Positions 53,730 to 64,000 of a DNA stretch of 64,000 nucleotides are shown piece by piece. The translations under genes and the position numbers were made by a program. The stretch comes from Pseudomonadota bacterium. GTDB lineage: Bacteria; Myxococcota_A; Polyangia; GCA-2747355. How positions within the stretch are numbered: the first letter of the stretch is position 1; the number at the start of each line of letters is the position of its first letter. The DNA lies in NCBI GenBank assembly GCA_016711215.1, contig JADJTL010000007.1, forward strand, positions 151,489-215,488, in the 5' to 3' direction. The notes under the pieces were generated by a model. It had not been told where the DNA came from and did no database searches. It worked only from the letters and a program-made list of their open reading frames with translations.

Positions 53730-55352
53730 ATGTCGACCCAAGCGCCCATCGCCGCGCTTCCCTCGGCCGAGGCCATCCTCGCCGCGCGCGACCACCTCGA
53801 GCTCCGTGAGCTGGTGGCGATCGGCGCGCTGCTCAACTCCGAGCGGGACATCCGTCGCCTGCTGGCGTTAATCCTCAGCAAGGCGCGCGCGCTGGTCGGC
53901 GCCGATGCCGGCAGTGTGTACGTGGTCGAGCCGAGCGTCGATGGGGCGACCCGAGGTCGGCTGCGCTTCGAGGTCGCGCAGAATGAGTCGATCGCCGTCG
54001 ACTTCGAGACGACGACGATCGAGATCACGCCGCATTCGCTCGTCGGGGCGGCGGTCCTCGAACGCCGGGCCCTGCACATCCCCGATCTCGACGCGGTCAC
54101 GGCGGAGGGTGGTGGACCGCTGGGCCATGATCGCAGCTTCGATCAGCGCAGCGGGTACATCACGCGCAGCGTCTTGACCGTGCCCATGGTCAACCTGCGC
54201 GGCGAGGTCATCGGCGTTATTCAGCTGATCAATAAGAAGACAAAGCCGAGCGCCCGCTTGACCAGCCCGGCTGACTTCGCTTGCCTGGTGGGGCCCTTCG
54301 ACGGGCGAGCGATCGAGCTGGCCAAGACGCTGGCCAATCAGGCCGCGGTCGCGCTCGACAACGCGCTGCTCTACCAGGAGTTGCGGCAGGCCTTCGAGGG
54401 CATGGTCGAGGCTGCGGTGCTGGCGATCGAGCAGCGCGACCCGACGACCAGCGGCCATTCCCGCCGCGTCGCCGATCTGACGGTCGGTTTGGCCGAGCAG
54501 GTCGATCGGCTCAGCGACGGGCCCTTCGCGGGGGTCCACTTCAGCCGCGATGATCTGAAGGAGCTCGAGTACGCCGGCCTGCTGCACGACTTTGGCAAGG
54601 TCGGGGTGCCGGAGCGGGTGTTGGTCAAGGCGGACAAGCTCTATGAAGCCGATCGCGATCGGATCCTCGATCGCTTCGACTATGTGCGGCAGTGGCTGCG
54701 CTGCGAGAGCCTACGCTGCGAGTTGCAGCTCGCCCGCGGATCGGATCCCGCGAGCGGCGCCGCGCTGGCTGCGGAGCTCCGCCGCCTTGCCGAGGAGCTG
54801 AGCTTCGTCGACCGCTGCGAGCAGACCGTGTTGGCGGCCAATCGGCCGACGGTGCTCGACGGCGATCGCGCGGAGCTGCTGGAGGTGATCGCGCGTCGCA
54901 GCTATCTGGATGCGCGGGGCGAGCGGCAGCCCTACCTGACCGCGGCCGAGCTGGAGTGCCTCGGGCTGCGACGCGGCAGTCTCACCCCGGCCGAGCGGCG
55001 GCAGATCGAGTCGCATGTGGTCCACAGCTATAACTTCCTCTGTGCGATCCCCTGGGGCCGCGGCTTCCAGCGGATCCCGACCATCGCCGCCGGACATCAC
55101 GAGAAGCTCGACGGCTCGGGCTACCCGCGCGGCTGTCACGCCGACGCGATTCCGGTCCAGGCGCGGATGATGGCCATCGTCGATATCTACGATGCGCTGA
55201 CCGCGGCGGACCGTCCCTACAAACCGGCCGTGCCGCGTGAGCGGGCGCTGGCGATCCTCTGGCAGGATGCGGGGCAGGGCAAGCTCGATAGCGCGCTGCT
55301 GCAGGTGTTTTGCGAGGCCAAGGTCTACGCTCGCGAGGGCCCGGTACGCTGA
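53730..55352 (+). CDS. GAF-HD-GYP protein, probable c-di-GMP phosphodiesterase
   Basis: The 540-residue cytoplasmic protein has an N-terminal GAF domain (about 20-215) and a C-terminal HD-GYP domain (about 225-530). The HD-GYP motifs are TSGHSRRVADLTVG, LLHDFGKVGVPERVL and GHHEKLDGSGYPRG. An insertion of about 100 residues separates the HD pair from the GHHEKLDGSGYP segment. All metal-ligand positions I can identify are present, so it is expected to degrade c-di-GMP under control of a ligand or partner at the GAF domain. The GGDEF gene 4.5 kb away gives the opposing activity. Confidence 0.92.
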   Translation: MSTQAPIAALPSAEAILAARDHLELRELVAIGALLNSERDIRRLLALILSKARALVGADAGSVYVVEPSVDGATRGRLRFEVAQNESIAVDFETTTIEITPHSLVGAAVLERRALHIPDLDAVTAEGGGPLGHDRSFDQRSGYITRSVLTVPMVNLRGEVIGVIQLINKKTKPSARLTSPADFACLVGPFDGRAIELAKTLANQAAVALDNALLYQELRQAFEGMVEAAVLAIEQRDPTTSGHSRRVADLTVGLAEQVDRLSDGPFAGVHFSRDDLKELEYAGLLHDFGKVGVPERVLVKADKLYEADRDRILDRFDYVRQWLRCESLRCELQLARGSDPASGAALAAELRRLAEELSFVDRCEQTVLAANRPTVLDGDRAELLEVIARRSYLDARGERQPYLTAAELECLGLRRGSLTPAERRQIESHVVHSYNFLCAIPWGRGFQRIPTIAAGHHEKLDGSGYPRGCHADAIPVQARMMAIVDIYDALTAADRPYKPAVPRERALAILWQDAGQGKLDSALLQVFCEAKVYAREGPVR

Positions 55353-55365
55353 TCCGACGGGCGCG

Positions 55366-56819
55366 CTAGCCCGTCGTGGGCAGGGCGGTGTCCCAGACCA
55401 GCCGCGCCTGCGCGATCAGTGCGGCGCGCTCCGCGGCGTAGGCGCTCGCGTCGATCGCTCCGCTGGCCTGGCGCCGCTCCAGCGCAGCGAGGGCGTTGAG
55501 CAAGGTCTCACGCTGGGCGGCACGGCGCGCGGCGTGGCGGCGGCCTTGGATGATCCCCGCGGTCGCCCAGAGCGCGATCAGCACCGTCAGACCCAGCACG
55601 AGCTGACGAGGCCACTCCGCGCGGTGCGGGAGGTTACGAAGCGTCAGCTCGAGCTGCTTCCCACGCGCCACCGGGCTGAGGGAGAAGAGCTGCATCGCGA
55701 CGCCCTGATGCCGTCGGACCTCGCGCATCTCGAGGTTCGGTCCCGAGAGCTCGACACCGGGCGCCTCCGCCAGGGCGAGCAGCGAGCGCGCGCTGCCGAG
55801 GGGTAGGTGCTGGCGAAACTCGAGGGTCGCGCCGTCATAGGGCAGCTCATAGGACGCCTGCAGCACGAGCTGGCCCGGTGGCAGGGGTCCACGGAGCACG
55901 ATCGCCGCCGCGCGCTCGTCGAGGCGGGCGACGCGCTCGGTCTCCTCGCTCAAGGCCGCGCGCAGCGCGCCCGTTGGCAGGGGGACGACCAGCCCGCCCG
56001 CGCCGAGGTCGACGAGGCGTGGCCCGCGGTTGACCAAGACGAGGATGTGCGTGCAGCTCAGTCGACCTTCGCTGACCTGGGCGAGGACGTGGGTGCCCGG
56101 CGCGAGCTCGAGGCTCTCCCTGCTCGTCGTGCGATCGTAGACGACGAAGGTCGCACGCTTGCCACCGACCTGCGCCGGCGTCAACGTGGCGCTGCGGTAG
56201 CTGTGCCCGTCGTGCATGACCTGCAGCGTGAAGGTCGCGGGGGCGGCATCCTTGCTAGCGCTCGTCGCTCGCGGCAGGCGGAAGAAGGCGCGCCCCTGGG
56301 TGTCCGTGGGTTGGGTCAGCTCGGGCTCGCCGAGGCGTGAGAGGGTGACCTTGGCGCCAGCCAGCGGCGTACGCGCCGCGCCCAGCAGCGCCAGCGCCTC
56401 GAACCGGTCGAGTGCGAGGCCCTCGGCGACGCTGAGCGTCGCGGCACCGGCGGTCCCGCCGAGGGGCGGTGCGCCGGGAACCCCCGCGTGCGGGTCATCG
56501 CCCGCGTCCATCGCCGTGGCGGCGTCACCCGCGGGCGGCGGTTCGTCGGCTGCCGAGGCCGCCGTCGCGTCGATGGCCAGGGCGGTAGCGAGGGGCTGCG
56601 GCGGGGATCGCGTCGAGAGCAGCATCTTCACGCCGGCGCCCGACGCGAGGCTAAAGGGGCGCGACGGGATCCCTTGGGCGCCTCGTCGGAGCAGGGCGAG
56701 ATAGATCGAGCCTTCGCTCAGCCCTTCGAAGCGGACGCGGCCATCCGGGCCGCTCTTGCGCTCCCCGCGCTCTCCATCGCGGTCGCCGCGCGGCGGAAGA
56801 GTTCTACCGTCTGGCCGGC
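55366..56819 (-). CDS. Carboxypeptidase-regulatory-like membrane protein, 5' part broken
   Basis: Clear coding sequence starts near 56786 (DRDGERGERKSGPDGRVRFE), without any start codon before a GTG at 56631. It includes beta-domains (LTQPTDTQGRAFFRLP), a Ser/Thr-rich link, one transmembrane helix near the C-terminus (LVLGLTVLIALWATAGII) and a short helical tail. The segment AGQTVELFRR that should precede it is in the frame of the adjacent ORF, just past a TAA. It therefore appears to be the rest of one protein that began in the upstream ORF, interrupted by a stop (56820-56822) and a frame change. Function is unknown; it is in the ccm operon. Confidence 0.58.
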
Positions 56820-57440
56820 TTAGGCTTGGTCGAGGCCATCGCCGATGACCTTGACCGTCAGCACGCCGGCCGGCAGGTCAGCGCTCGGCAGCGGCTGACC
56901 GAGCATCTCGGTCGGGAGGCTCGCGCCCGCGGCCTGTGCCCAGGCGGGGGAGGCTAGCGCTGAGAGGGCGAGGAGCAGGACGAGCGCAACGCTGCCACCC
57001 AGGCGCCGCTTGAGTTCTCGCTCGATCTGCTGGTCGAGCAGCAGCGGTGGCTGGCCGAGGCGAGCGGCATCGAGCTGTTGGAGCACCTCCAGCGCCCGCT
57101 GGCGCAGCGGCGCGGCGAGCTGCGCGGCCTGCGCCTCGTCGAGGCGCTGCAGCCCGGCATCGAAGTTGATCTCACGGATCGAACGCAGCAGCAGCAGCTT
57201 CTCGCGTTCGAGGTCGCGCAGGCGCTGATCGGGGGCGGGCGGGGGCTGCTCGAGCTGCCCAACCAGGGTCCCGACACTGCGAAGCAGCAGGTGGAGTAGG
57301 GCGCCGAGCGCGGCAGCAGCCAGCGCGGCCAGCGCGATCGCCGTGCCGCCACCGCCGCTCCGAGCGACCAGGGCCACGCCCGGCGCGACCAGCAGCAAGG
57401 GCAGCAGCCAGCCCGTCCAGCGCGAGAACTTTGCTAGCAC
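56820..57440 (-). CDS. CcmI-like cytochrome c biogenesis protein, possibly truncated
   Basis: The 206-residue ORF has two N-terminal transmembrane helices, then a helical segment LRDLEREKLLLLRSIREINF. This resembles the region found in CcmI/CcmH-type proteins next to ccmF. A third hydrophobic stretch (SVALVLLLALSALASPAWAQ) looks like a second signal peptide with an Ala-X-Ala site. It is followed by the start of a beta-domain (GVLTVKVIGDGLDQA) that stops abruptly at TAA. The ORF may thus be a CcmI-like gene joined to the 5' part of the next protein. The GTG start has GGAGGG seven bases upstream. It lies 36 bp after ccmF. Confidence 0.6.
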   Translation of the reverse strand: MLAKFSRWTGWLLPLLLVAPGVALVARSGGGGTAIALAALAAAALGALLHLLLRSVGTLVGQLEQPPPAPDQRLRDLEREKLLLLRSIREINFDAGLQRLDEAQAAQLAAPLRQRALEVLQQLDAARLGQPPLLLDQQIERELKRRLGGSVALVLLLALSALASPAWAQAAGASLPTEMLGQPLPSADLPAGVLTVKVIGDGLDQA

Positions 57441-57476
57441 CGCTTCGCCCTCCCGATGATCCCTATTGCGTCATCC

Positions 57477-59537
57477 CTATTCGTCGCCATCCGCGGCTTC
57501 GTCGACACGGCGCCGTCCTGCGGCCTCGCTTCCCAGCTCGGTCGGTGGCGCACCGCCGGTGCGGGCGAGGGCGGGCGCCGCACCTGCTGGCCGGGCCAGG
57601 GCACTCAAAGGCAAACCCGCGACCGCGGCGCCCAGGGCCATCACCAGGAAGCCGAGCCAGACGAAGCTAACCAGGGGGTTGATCACCACCTTGAAGGTCG
57701 CCGATCGGCTGGCCTGATCGTGTCCCCCGAGCGCGACGAAGAGATCTTCGCTGGTCGAGCGCTGGATCGCGACCTCGGTCGTCGGGCTATCCTCATGGCG
57801 AAAAAAGACCCAGCGTGCCGGGTGAATCGTGCTCGTCGCCTTGCCCTCCTCGAAGACCGTCAGGTCCGCGGTGAGCATGCCCTTGAGCTCGTCCTCGGTG
57901 ACGCGCAGGCCGTCGTAGCGCAGTTCATAACGGCCGATGGCCACGCGCTCACCCGGTCGCAGGACCGCCTCGGTCTCCTGCTTGAAGGCCTCACCGGCAA
58001 ACCCGACGCACATCAAGGCCACGCCGATGTGCACCACGTACCCGCCGTAGCGCCGATGGTTACGCAGCAGCAACCCGCCGAGGGCCTGGCCGAAGCTCGT
58101 CTGCGCCGCCCGCGCGCGCACCGCGGCGGCGCGCAGCACCTCCTGCAGCACCGTGGCGATGACGAAGGCGCAGAGCCCCCAGGTCACCAGGGCGAGCTTG
58201 CCCGCCGCAGGCCCCAGGAAGCGTAGCGCGAGCCCGACGAGCAGCCCGACGATGGCTGGCCACTGAAACTGCCGACGCAGTCCGGCGGGCGTCGAGTGAC
58301 GCCAGCCGAGCATCGGGCCGACCCCGGTCAGCACCAGCAGGGCCAGGCCGATCGGCACCATCCAGCGATTGAAGGCCGGGATGCTGATCGTGATCTTGTC
58401 GCCGAAGAGCTCTGAGATCGTCGGGAAAATCGTCAGCACCATGACCAACAGGCAGGCGCTGAGCAGGACCCAGTTATTGAGCAGGAACCAAAACTCCCGG
58501 CTCATTGCCGACTCCAGCGCGCCCCGGCTGCGCAGCAGCGGTCGGCGCCAAAGGATCACGCCGAAGCCGGTGACCAGGGTCAGGCCAATGAAGGCGAGAA
58601 AGACGTAGCCAATGTTCGATCGAGCGAAGGAATGCACTGAGTCGATGAACCCGGAGCGGGTGAGGAAGGTGCCAAAGATCGTCATCACGAAGCCGAGCAG
58701 GGCGAGCACGACGTTCCAGATCTTCAGCATCTGTCGCCGGTCCTGGACCATGATCGAGTGCAGGAACGCGGTGCAGAGCAGCCAGGGCATGAAGCCCGCG
58801 TTCTCGACGGGATCCCAGCCCCAGTAGCCGCCCCAGCCCAGCTCCTCATAGGCCCAGAGCATCCCCAGGGTCAGCCCGAGGGCGAGCGCGAACCAGGACA
58901 CCAGCGCCCACGGGCGGGCGGCGTGCAGCCAGGTCTCGTCGACGCGTCCAGCCAGCAGCGCGCCCATGGCGAAGGCGAAGGGCACGGTCAGCGTGACGAA
59001 GCCGAGGTAGAGCGAGGGCGGGTGCGTCACCATGTAGGGATTCTGCAACAACGGGTTGAGGCCCTTGCCGACCTCGGGGGTGACCGAGAGGTAGGCGTCG
59101 AAGGGGTTCGAGCTGACCACCATCACGACGCCGAAGAAGACCACGACCAGCATCAAGACCGCGCTGGCGTAGGGGACGATGTCGCCCAGCCGGTGCTGAT
59201 TGCTGCGCATCGCCAAGGCCGAGACGAGCGAGAGCAACCAGACCCAGAGCAGCAGTGAGCCCTCCATGCCGCCCCAGAGCGCGGTGATGCGGTAGAACGC
59301 CGGCATCGCGCGCTCTGAGTGCTGTTGCACGTAGACCAGCGAGTAGTCGGAGATCGTGAAGGCGTAGGCCAAGAGGAGGATCGCGAGGGTCGTGGCCGCT
59401 GCCACGCCGTAGAGCGCGAGCTGCGCGCTATGCACCATCGCGGCGCTGCGCCGCCGCGCGCCGACCAGGGCCAAGGCAGCCGACCAGGTGGCGAGCAGCA
59501 GGGTCAAGTAGATGCAGAGCGTCCCGATTGTTGCCAT
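57477..59537 (-). CDS. ccmF: CcmF-type heme lyase, cytochrome c maturation
   Basis: The 686-residue polytopic membrane protein has about fourteen hydrophobic helices. The periplasmic heme-handling motif is WGGYWGWDPVENAGFMPW (about 227-244, the WWD region), preceded by NPYMVTHPPSLYLGF with a conserved His. Near the C-terminus a periplasmic domain (about 540-635) precedes the last helix. It attaches heme to apocytochrome c CXXCH motifs with CcmH/CcmE partners. The ATG at 59537 is preferred because the first helix begins there. It leads a minus-strand operon with the CcmI-like ORF. Confidence 0.93.
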   Translation of the reverse strand: MATIGTLCIYLTLLLATWSAALALVGARRRSAAMVHSAQLALYGVAAATTLAILLLAYAFTISDYSLVYVQQHSERAMPAFYRITALWGGMEGSLLLWVWLLSLVSALAMRSNQHRLGDIVPYASAVLMLVVVFFGVVMVVSSNPFDAYLSVTPEVGKGLNPLLQNPYMVTHPPSLYLGFVTLTVPFAFAMGALLAGRVDETWLHAARPWALVSWFALALGLTLGMLWAYEELGWGGYWGWDPVENAGFMPWLLCTAFLHSIMVQDRRQMLKIWNVVLALLGFVMTIFGTFLTRSGFIDSVHSFARSNIGYVFLAFIGLTLVTGFGVILWRRPLLRSRGALESAMSREFWFLLNNWVLLSACLLVMVLTIFPTISELFGDKITISIPAFNRWMVPIGLALLVLTGVGPMLGWRHSTPAGLRRQFQWPAIVGLLVGLALRFLGPAAGKLALVTWGLCAFVIATVLQEVLRAAAVRARAAQTSFGQALGGLLLRNHRRYGGYVVHIGVALMCVGFAGEAFKQETEAVLRPGERVAIGRYELRYDGLRVTEDELKGMLTADLTVFEEGKATSTIHPARWVFFRHEDSPTTEVAIQRSTSEDLFVALGGHDQASRSATFKVVINPLVSFVWLGFLVMALGAAVAGLPLSALARPAGAAPALARTGGAPPTELGSEAAGRRRVDEAADGDE

Positions 59538-59860
59538 GGGAGCGCGCCCTCCAGCGGAAGTGTGTGGCGTGGGTCGAGCCGCGCTCCGCAGGCCAGCGGC
59601 TCGCGACCTCACGCCTTCGTCCGAGCCCGCGGAGCGCGCAATATAGACGAGGGTCGCGGGCCCCGCAACGCGCCCTCGCAGCGGACGCTCGCAGCGCTTC
59701 CCCGGCCCGCTCGAGCTGGTCTCGACGGGGTCTGACGCCCGGGGTTGGCTTTCGGTCCGCAGCTAGTCAGGCTAAGTTCAGGGGTGCGGCGCGTGCACGC
59801 CTGTCGCTCGCCACGCTCGGCGAGGGCAGGCGCGGCGGGGCCCACGATGCGGAGGCTACG
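59538..59860. other. Gene-free 323-bp divergent region, ccmF / GGDEF
   Basis: No ORF with coding character is visible. It holds a promoter-like element for ccmF (listed separately) and the GGAGG ribosome site five bases before the GGDEF ATG. Confidence 0.5.
59640..59668 (-). promoter_or_regulatory. Putative sigma-70 promoter for the ccmF operon
   Basis: On the minus strand TATATT (59645-59640, 5/6) is preceded at 17 bp by TTGCGG (59668-59663, 3/6). It is the most AT-rich spot in the region. The leader to ccmF would be about 95 nt. Confidence 0.42.
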
Positions 59861-61282
59861 ATGACGCTTCACCGACCCGGCAGCGCAGCGCTTCGGCCCG
59901 CGACTGCCGCGGAGGCGTTGGACGCTCTGCCCGAGGCCGTCCTCGCGGTGGACGACGCAGGGCAGGTGCAGCTCGCCAATCGCGCCGCCGGCCGGCTCTT
60001 CGGCTGCGACGCGGGGGCGTTGATTGGCGCGCCGGTGCGCCGTGTGCTGCCCGCCTGGCCTGAGCTGCTCGAGGTCTGGCGGCCGACGGATCCTTCGGCG
60101 GCGCCAGAGGATGCGGGCGCTGTCGAGCTGCCCGGCCTGCGCTGCGACGGCGCGACGGTGGCGCTCGAGGTGCTGCCGAGCCGACTGCCGGCGGGCGCCA
60201 CCGAGCTGACGCTGGTGCTGCTGCGCGATGTCGGGGCACGCAAGCGGCGTGAGCAGCGGCGGACGCGCGAGACCGCGCGCTTGGCCGCGGTCAATACGGA
60301 GCTCTCCGTGCTCTACGAGGTGACGGCGGCGATGGCGCACAGCCTCGATCTCGCGGAGACGCTGCCCGCGGTGCTGCGGACGATTACGCAGCTACGTGCG
60401 CTGCCGGTCGAGCCCCGTGGCGCGCTCTTCCTGCTGGAGGGGCTGCGGCTGCGCCTTGCGGCTCAAGTCGGCTACGAAGAGGAGTTCCTCCAGCAGCACC
60501 GTGAGATCGGGGTTGGCGAGTGCCTTTGTGGTCGCGTCGCCGCGGCGGGCGAGCCGCTGCTCTCGGCGAGCTCGGCGCATGACGCGCGACACAGCATCTT
60601 CTGCGCCGGGCTGGGCGACCATGGGCACATCGTCGTGCCGCTCAAGGCCCAGCAACGCGTCGTCGGCGTGCTCTGCTTGCACCTCGCGGTCGACACCAGC
60701 CTCGATGATCTGGCCGTGCGGGCCCTGGTCACCGCGGGTCATCACATCGGCGTGGCGATCGAGCATGCCCGGCTCTACGAGGGGGCACGGCAGCGGGCGC
60801 TGCATGATTCACTGACCGGGTTGGCCAACCGCCGGCTGATGGAGGTGCTGCTCGAGCGCAGCCTGGCGCAGGCGCGACGCGCCGGCACGGCGCTCTCGCT
60901 GGTGATGATCGATGTCGACCACTTCAAGCGCTTCAACGACACGCATGGACACTCGGCCGGCGACGAGGTGCTGCGGCAACTGGCGGCGGCGATCACCGCC
61001 AGCGTTCGTGATGCGGACCTGGCCGCGCGCTACGGCGGCGAGGAGTTCTTGCTGCTGCTGCCGGACGCGGGCCTGGACGAGGCGGCTGAGGCGGCAGAGC
61101 GGGTTCGAGCAGCGGTAGCCGTCAGCACGCCAGTGACGATCAGCCTTGGGGTCGCCTGCTATCAAGAGGCGATGGGTGGGGTGCAGGCGCTCCTCGACGC
61201 CGCCGATGCGGCGATGTATCGCGCCAAGCGCAGCGGCCGCAATCGCGTCGAGCTGGCCCCGCCGCCGCTGCCGCGCGACTAG
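59861..61282 (+). CDS. PAS-GAF-GGDEF diguanylate cyclase
   Basis: This is a 473-residue protein. A PAS-like domain (about 15-125, ALPEAVLAVDDAGQVQLAN) is followed by a GAF domain (about 145-315) and a GGDEF domain (about 320-470). The active-site motif is YGGEEFLLLLPDA. An inhibitory I-site RxxD (RDAD) lies five residues before GGEEF, so product feedback by c-di-GMP is expected. It should make c-di-GMP from GTP in response to a ligand or light/redox signal sensed by PAS/GAF. The ATG is supported by GGAGG five bases upstream. No transmembrane segment is visible. Confidence 0.92.
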   Translation: MTLHRPGSAALRPATAAEALDALPEAVLAVDDAGQVQLANRAAGRLFGCDAGALIGAPVRRVLPAWPELLEVWRPTDPSAAPEDAGAVELPGLRCDGATVALEVLPSRLPAGATELTLVLLRDVGARKRREQRRTRETARLAAVNTELSVLYEVTAAMAHSLDLAETLPAVLRTITQLRALPVEPRGALFLLEGLRLRLAAQVGYEEEFLQQHREIGVGECLCGRVAAAGEPLLSASSAHDARHSIFCAGLGDHGHIVVPLKAQQRVVGVLCLHLAVDTSLDDLAVRALVTAGHHIGVAIEHARLYEGARQRALHDSLTGLANRRLMEVLLERSLAQARRAGTALSLVMIDVDHFKRFNDTHGHSAGDEVLRQLAAAITASVRDADLAARYGGEEFLLLLPDAGLDEAAEAAERVRAAVAVSTPVTISLGVACYQEAMGGVQALLDAADAAMYRAKRSGRNRVELAPPPLPRD

Positions 61283-61300
61283 ACCGCCGCTGCCGCGCGA

Positions 61301-62772
61301 TCAGCGGCCGCCGAAGGGCTGGTCGGCGCCGCGGGTGGGCAGCCAGGACGGGGCGTCGTCGCGCAGGTAGCTGTCGACGGCGCGGGCGGCCTCGCGACCG
61401 TCGGAGATCGCCCAAACAATCAGGCTCGCGCCGCGGCGTGCATCGCCGGCGGCGAACACGCCCTCGACGTTGGTGGCGAAGTTGCGATCAATCGCGATGC
61501 TGCCGCGCGAATCGCGCTCGACCCCGAGCTGATCGGCCAGCGCAGCGGTGTCGGGCCCGACGAAGCCGAGCGCAAGGATCAGCAGGTCGACGGGCAGCGT
61601 GAGCTCCTGCCCCGGCTGCTCGACGAAGCGCAGGCCGCCGCCGGGCTGGCCGACCGGCTCGACGCGGACCGCATGGAGCTCGCGCAGCTTGCCCTCGCTG
61701 CCGCTGAGACGCTTGGTCTGCAGCGCGAACTCACGCAAACCGCCTTCCTCATGGCTGCTCGAGCTGCGCCAGACGACGGGCCATTGGGGCCAGGGGTTGC
61801 CCGTATCTCGATGGCGCGGGGGCGCCGGGAGCAGCTCGATCTGCTGCACGCTGGCGGCTCCGTGGCGCAGGGCGGTCCCCAGGCAGTCGGAACCGGTGTC
61901 GCCCCCTCCAAGGATGACGACGCGCTTGCCGGTGGCGAGCAGCGGGCTGGCCATCGGTGCAGCGCTGCCGACCGCGCGGTTCTGTAAGCGCAGGAAGTCC
62001 ATCGCGAGGTGCACGCCGTCGAGCTCGCGCCCCGGGACGTCGAGCTCGCGCGGCCGCTCGGCGCCGATGGCAATCAGCACCGCGTCGTGGTTGTTGCGCA
62101 GCTCGCGCCAGGTCGGGCGCTCGCCCACCGCCGCGCCCGTGACGAACTCGATGCCCTCCGCCTCGAGCAGCGCGAGGCGACGGTCGATGACCCACTTCTC
62201 GAGCTTGAAGTCCGGGATGCCGTAGCGCAGCAGGCCGCCGAGCTGATCAGCCTTCTCGTAGACCGTGACCCGGTGGCCCGCCGAGTTGAGCTGGGCCGCT
62301 GCCGCCAGCCCGCCCGGGCCGCTGCCGACCACCGCGACGCTGTGCTCGCTGCGCAGGCGCGGCGGCTGAGCCTGGACCCAGCCTTCGGCGAAGGCGCGCT
62401 CGATGATCTCCTTCTCAATCTGCTCGATCGTCACCGGCTCGGCGTTGATCGCGAGGACGCAGGCTCCCTCACAAGGCGCGGGGCAGAGCCTTCCCGTGAA
62501 CTCCGGGAAGTTGTTGGTTGCGGCGAGGCGTAGATGGGCCTCCCGCCAGCGATCACGGTGGACGAGATCGTTCCAATCCGGGATCTGGTTGCCCAGAGGG
62601 CAGCCCTGCTGGCAGAAGGGCACACCGCAGTCCATGCAGCGGCCGCCCTGCTCACGCACGCGCTCGAGGGGCTGGGGCTGCTCAATCTCCCGCCAGTCGC
62701 GTAGCCGCTCGGCGACAGGGCGCTTGCTCGGCAGCGCCCGCGGCCATTCCTTGAAGCCAGTTGCCTTGCCCA

Positions 62773-62773
<1 letters not shown>
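61301..62773 (-). CDS. gltD: Glutamate synthase [NADPH] small (beta) subunit
   Basis: The 490-residue protein feeds electrons from NADPH via FAD and Fe-S clusters to GltB. The N-terminal Cys motifs are CMDCGVPFCQQGCPLGNQIP and CPAPCEGACVLAIN. The FAD Rossmann loop is VAVVGSGPGGLAAAAQL (about 148-164) and the NADPH loop VVILGGGDTGSDCLG (about 288). The length is normal. The GTG start shares one base with the gltB stop (TAGTG), so the pair is tightly coupled. Its function is ammonia assimilation (glutamine plus 2-oxoglutarate to glutamate). Confidence 0.96.

Positions 62774-64000
<1,227 letters not shown>

Overview
This window is very GC-rich, densely packed DNA from a Gram-negative bacterium that looks like a member of the Myxococcota / former Deltaproteobacteria. 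The evidence is the mix of families rather than a marker gene. It includes a PilR regulator beside a type IV pilin, PEGA and TPR envelope proteins, two DUF4388 (PATAN)-like proteins (one a Ser/Thr kinase), Cys-rich lipoproteins, a Kelch lipoprotein, a sulfatase with a MopE-type Asp/Cys motif, a CpXC protein, very large TPR proteins, an inositol-phosphate synthase, and both a GGDEF and an HD-GYP protein. I see no rRNA, tRNA, CRISPR array, transposase or phage gene.

Layout. 1-4135: end of signal peptidase I, then a minus-strand pilus block (pilR, minor pilin, major pilin, TPR-like anchor protein). 4198-6583: pyrR-pyrB and a YugP-type membrane zinc protease. 6751-12504: a plus-strand set of five envelope genes (TPR-DUF4388 protein, two PEGA/TPR proteins, a Cys-rich lipoprotein, a PstS-like binding protein). 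12497-14632: a translationally coupled DUF455 ferritin-like protein and ATP-grasp protein. 14811-23210: housekeeping and accessory genes (MORN protein, pyrC, coaBC, family-4 uracil-DNA glycosylase, AMMECR1 protein, methyltransferase, PfkB kinase). 23259-38385: membrane sulfatase, two adjacent giant TPR paralogues, a small partner protein and a divergent CpXC protein. 38570-45949: DksA-type protein, several lipoproteins, an HU protein with an acidic tail, and inositol-3-phosphate synthase. 46036-53627: Ser/Thr kinase, rlmN, ndk, dCMP deaminase, DsbA-like lipoprotein, phytase-like esterase, exonuclease III. 53730-61282: an HD-GYP and a GGDEF protein flanking a cytochrome c maturation operon (ccmF, CcmI-like). 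61301-64000: glutamate synthase gltD and the 3' part of gltB.

Genes that probably act together are pilR with the two pilins, pyrR-pyrB with the distant pyrC, DUF455 with ATP-grasp, the two TPR giants with the gene overlapping their start, ccmF with the CcmI-like gene, and gltB with gltD.

Six loci carry a broken or offset reading frame: pyrB, the YugP protease, the ATP-grasp gene, a lipoprotein at 39.0-39.8 kb, a lipoprotein at 42.5-43.3 kb with an in-frame TAG, and the gene after the CcmI-like ORF. Homology or signal-peptide logic continues across each break, so either the consensus has residual errors or these genes are decaying. Read-level data would decide. Short tandem repeats (units of 3, 9, 12, 13, 14 and 18 bp) are also unusually frequent.
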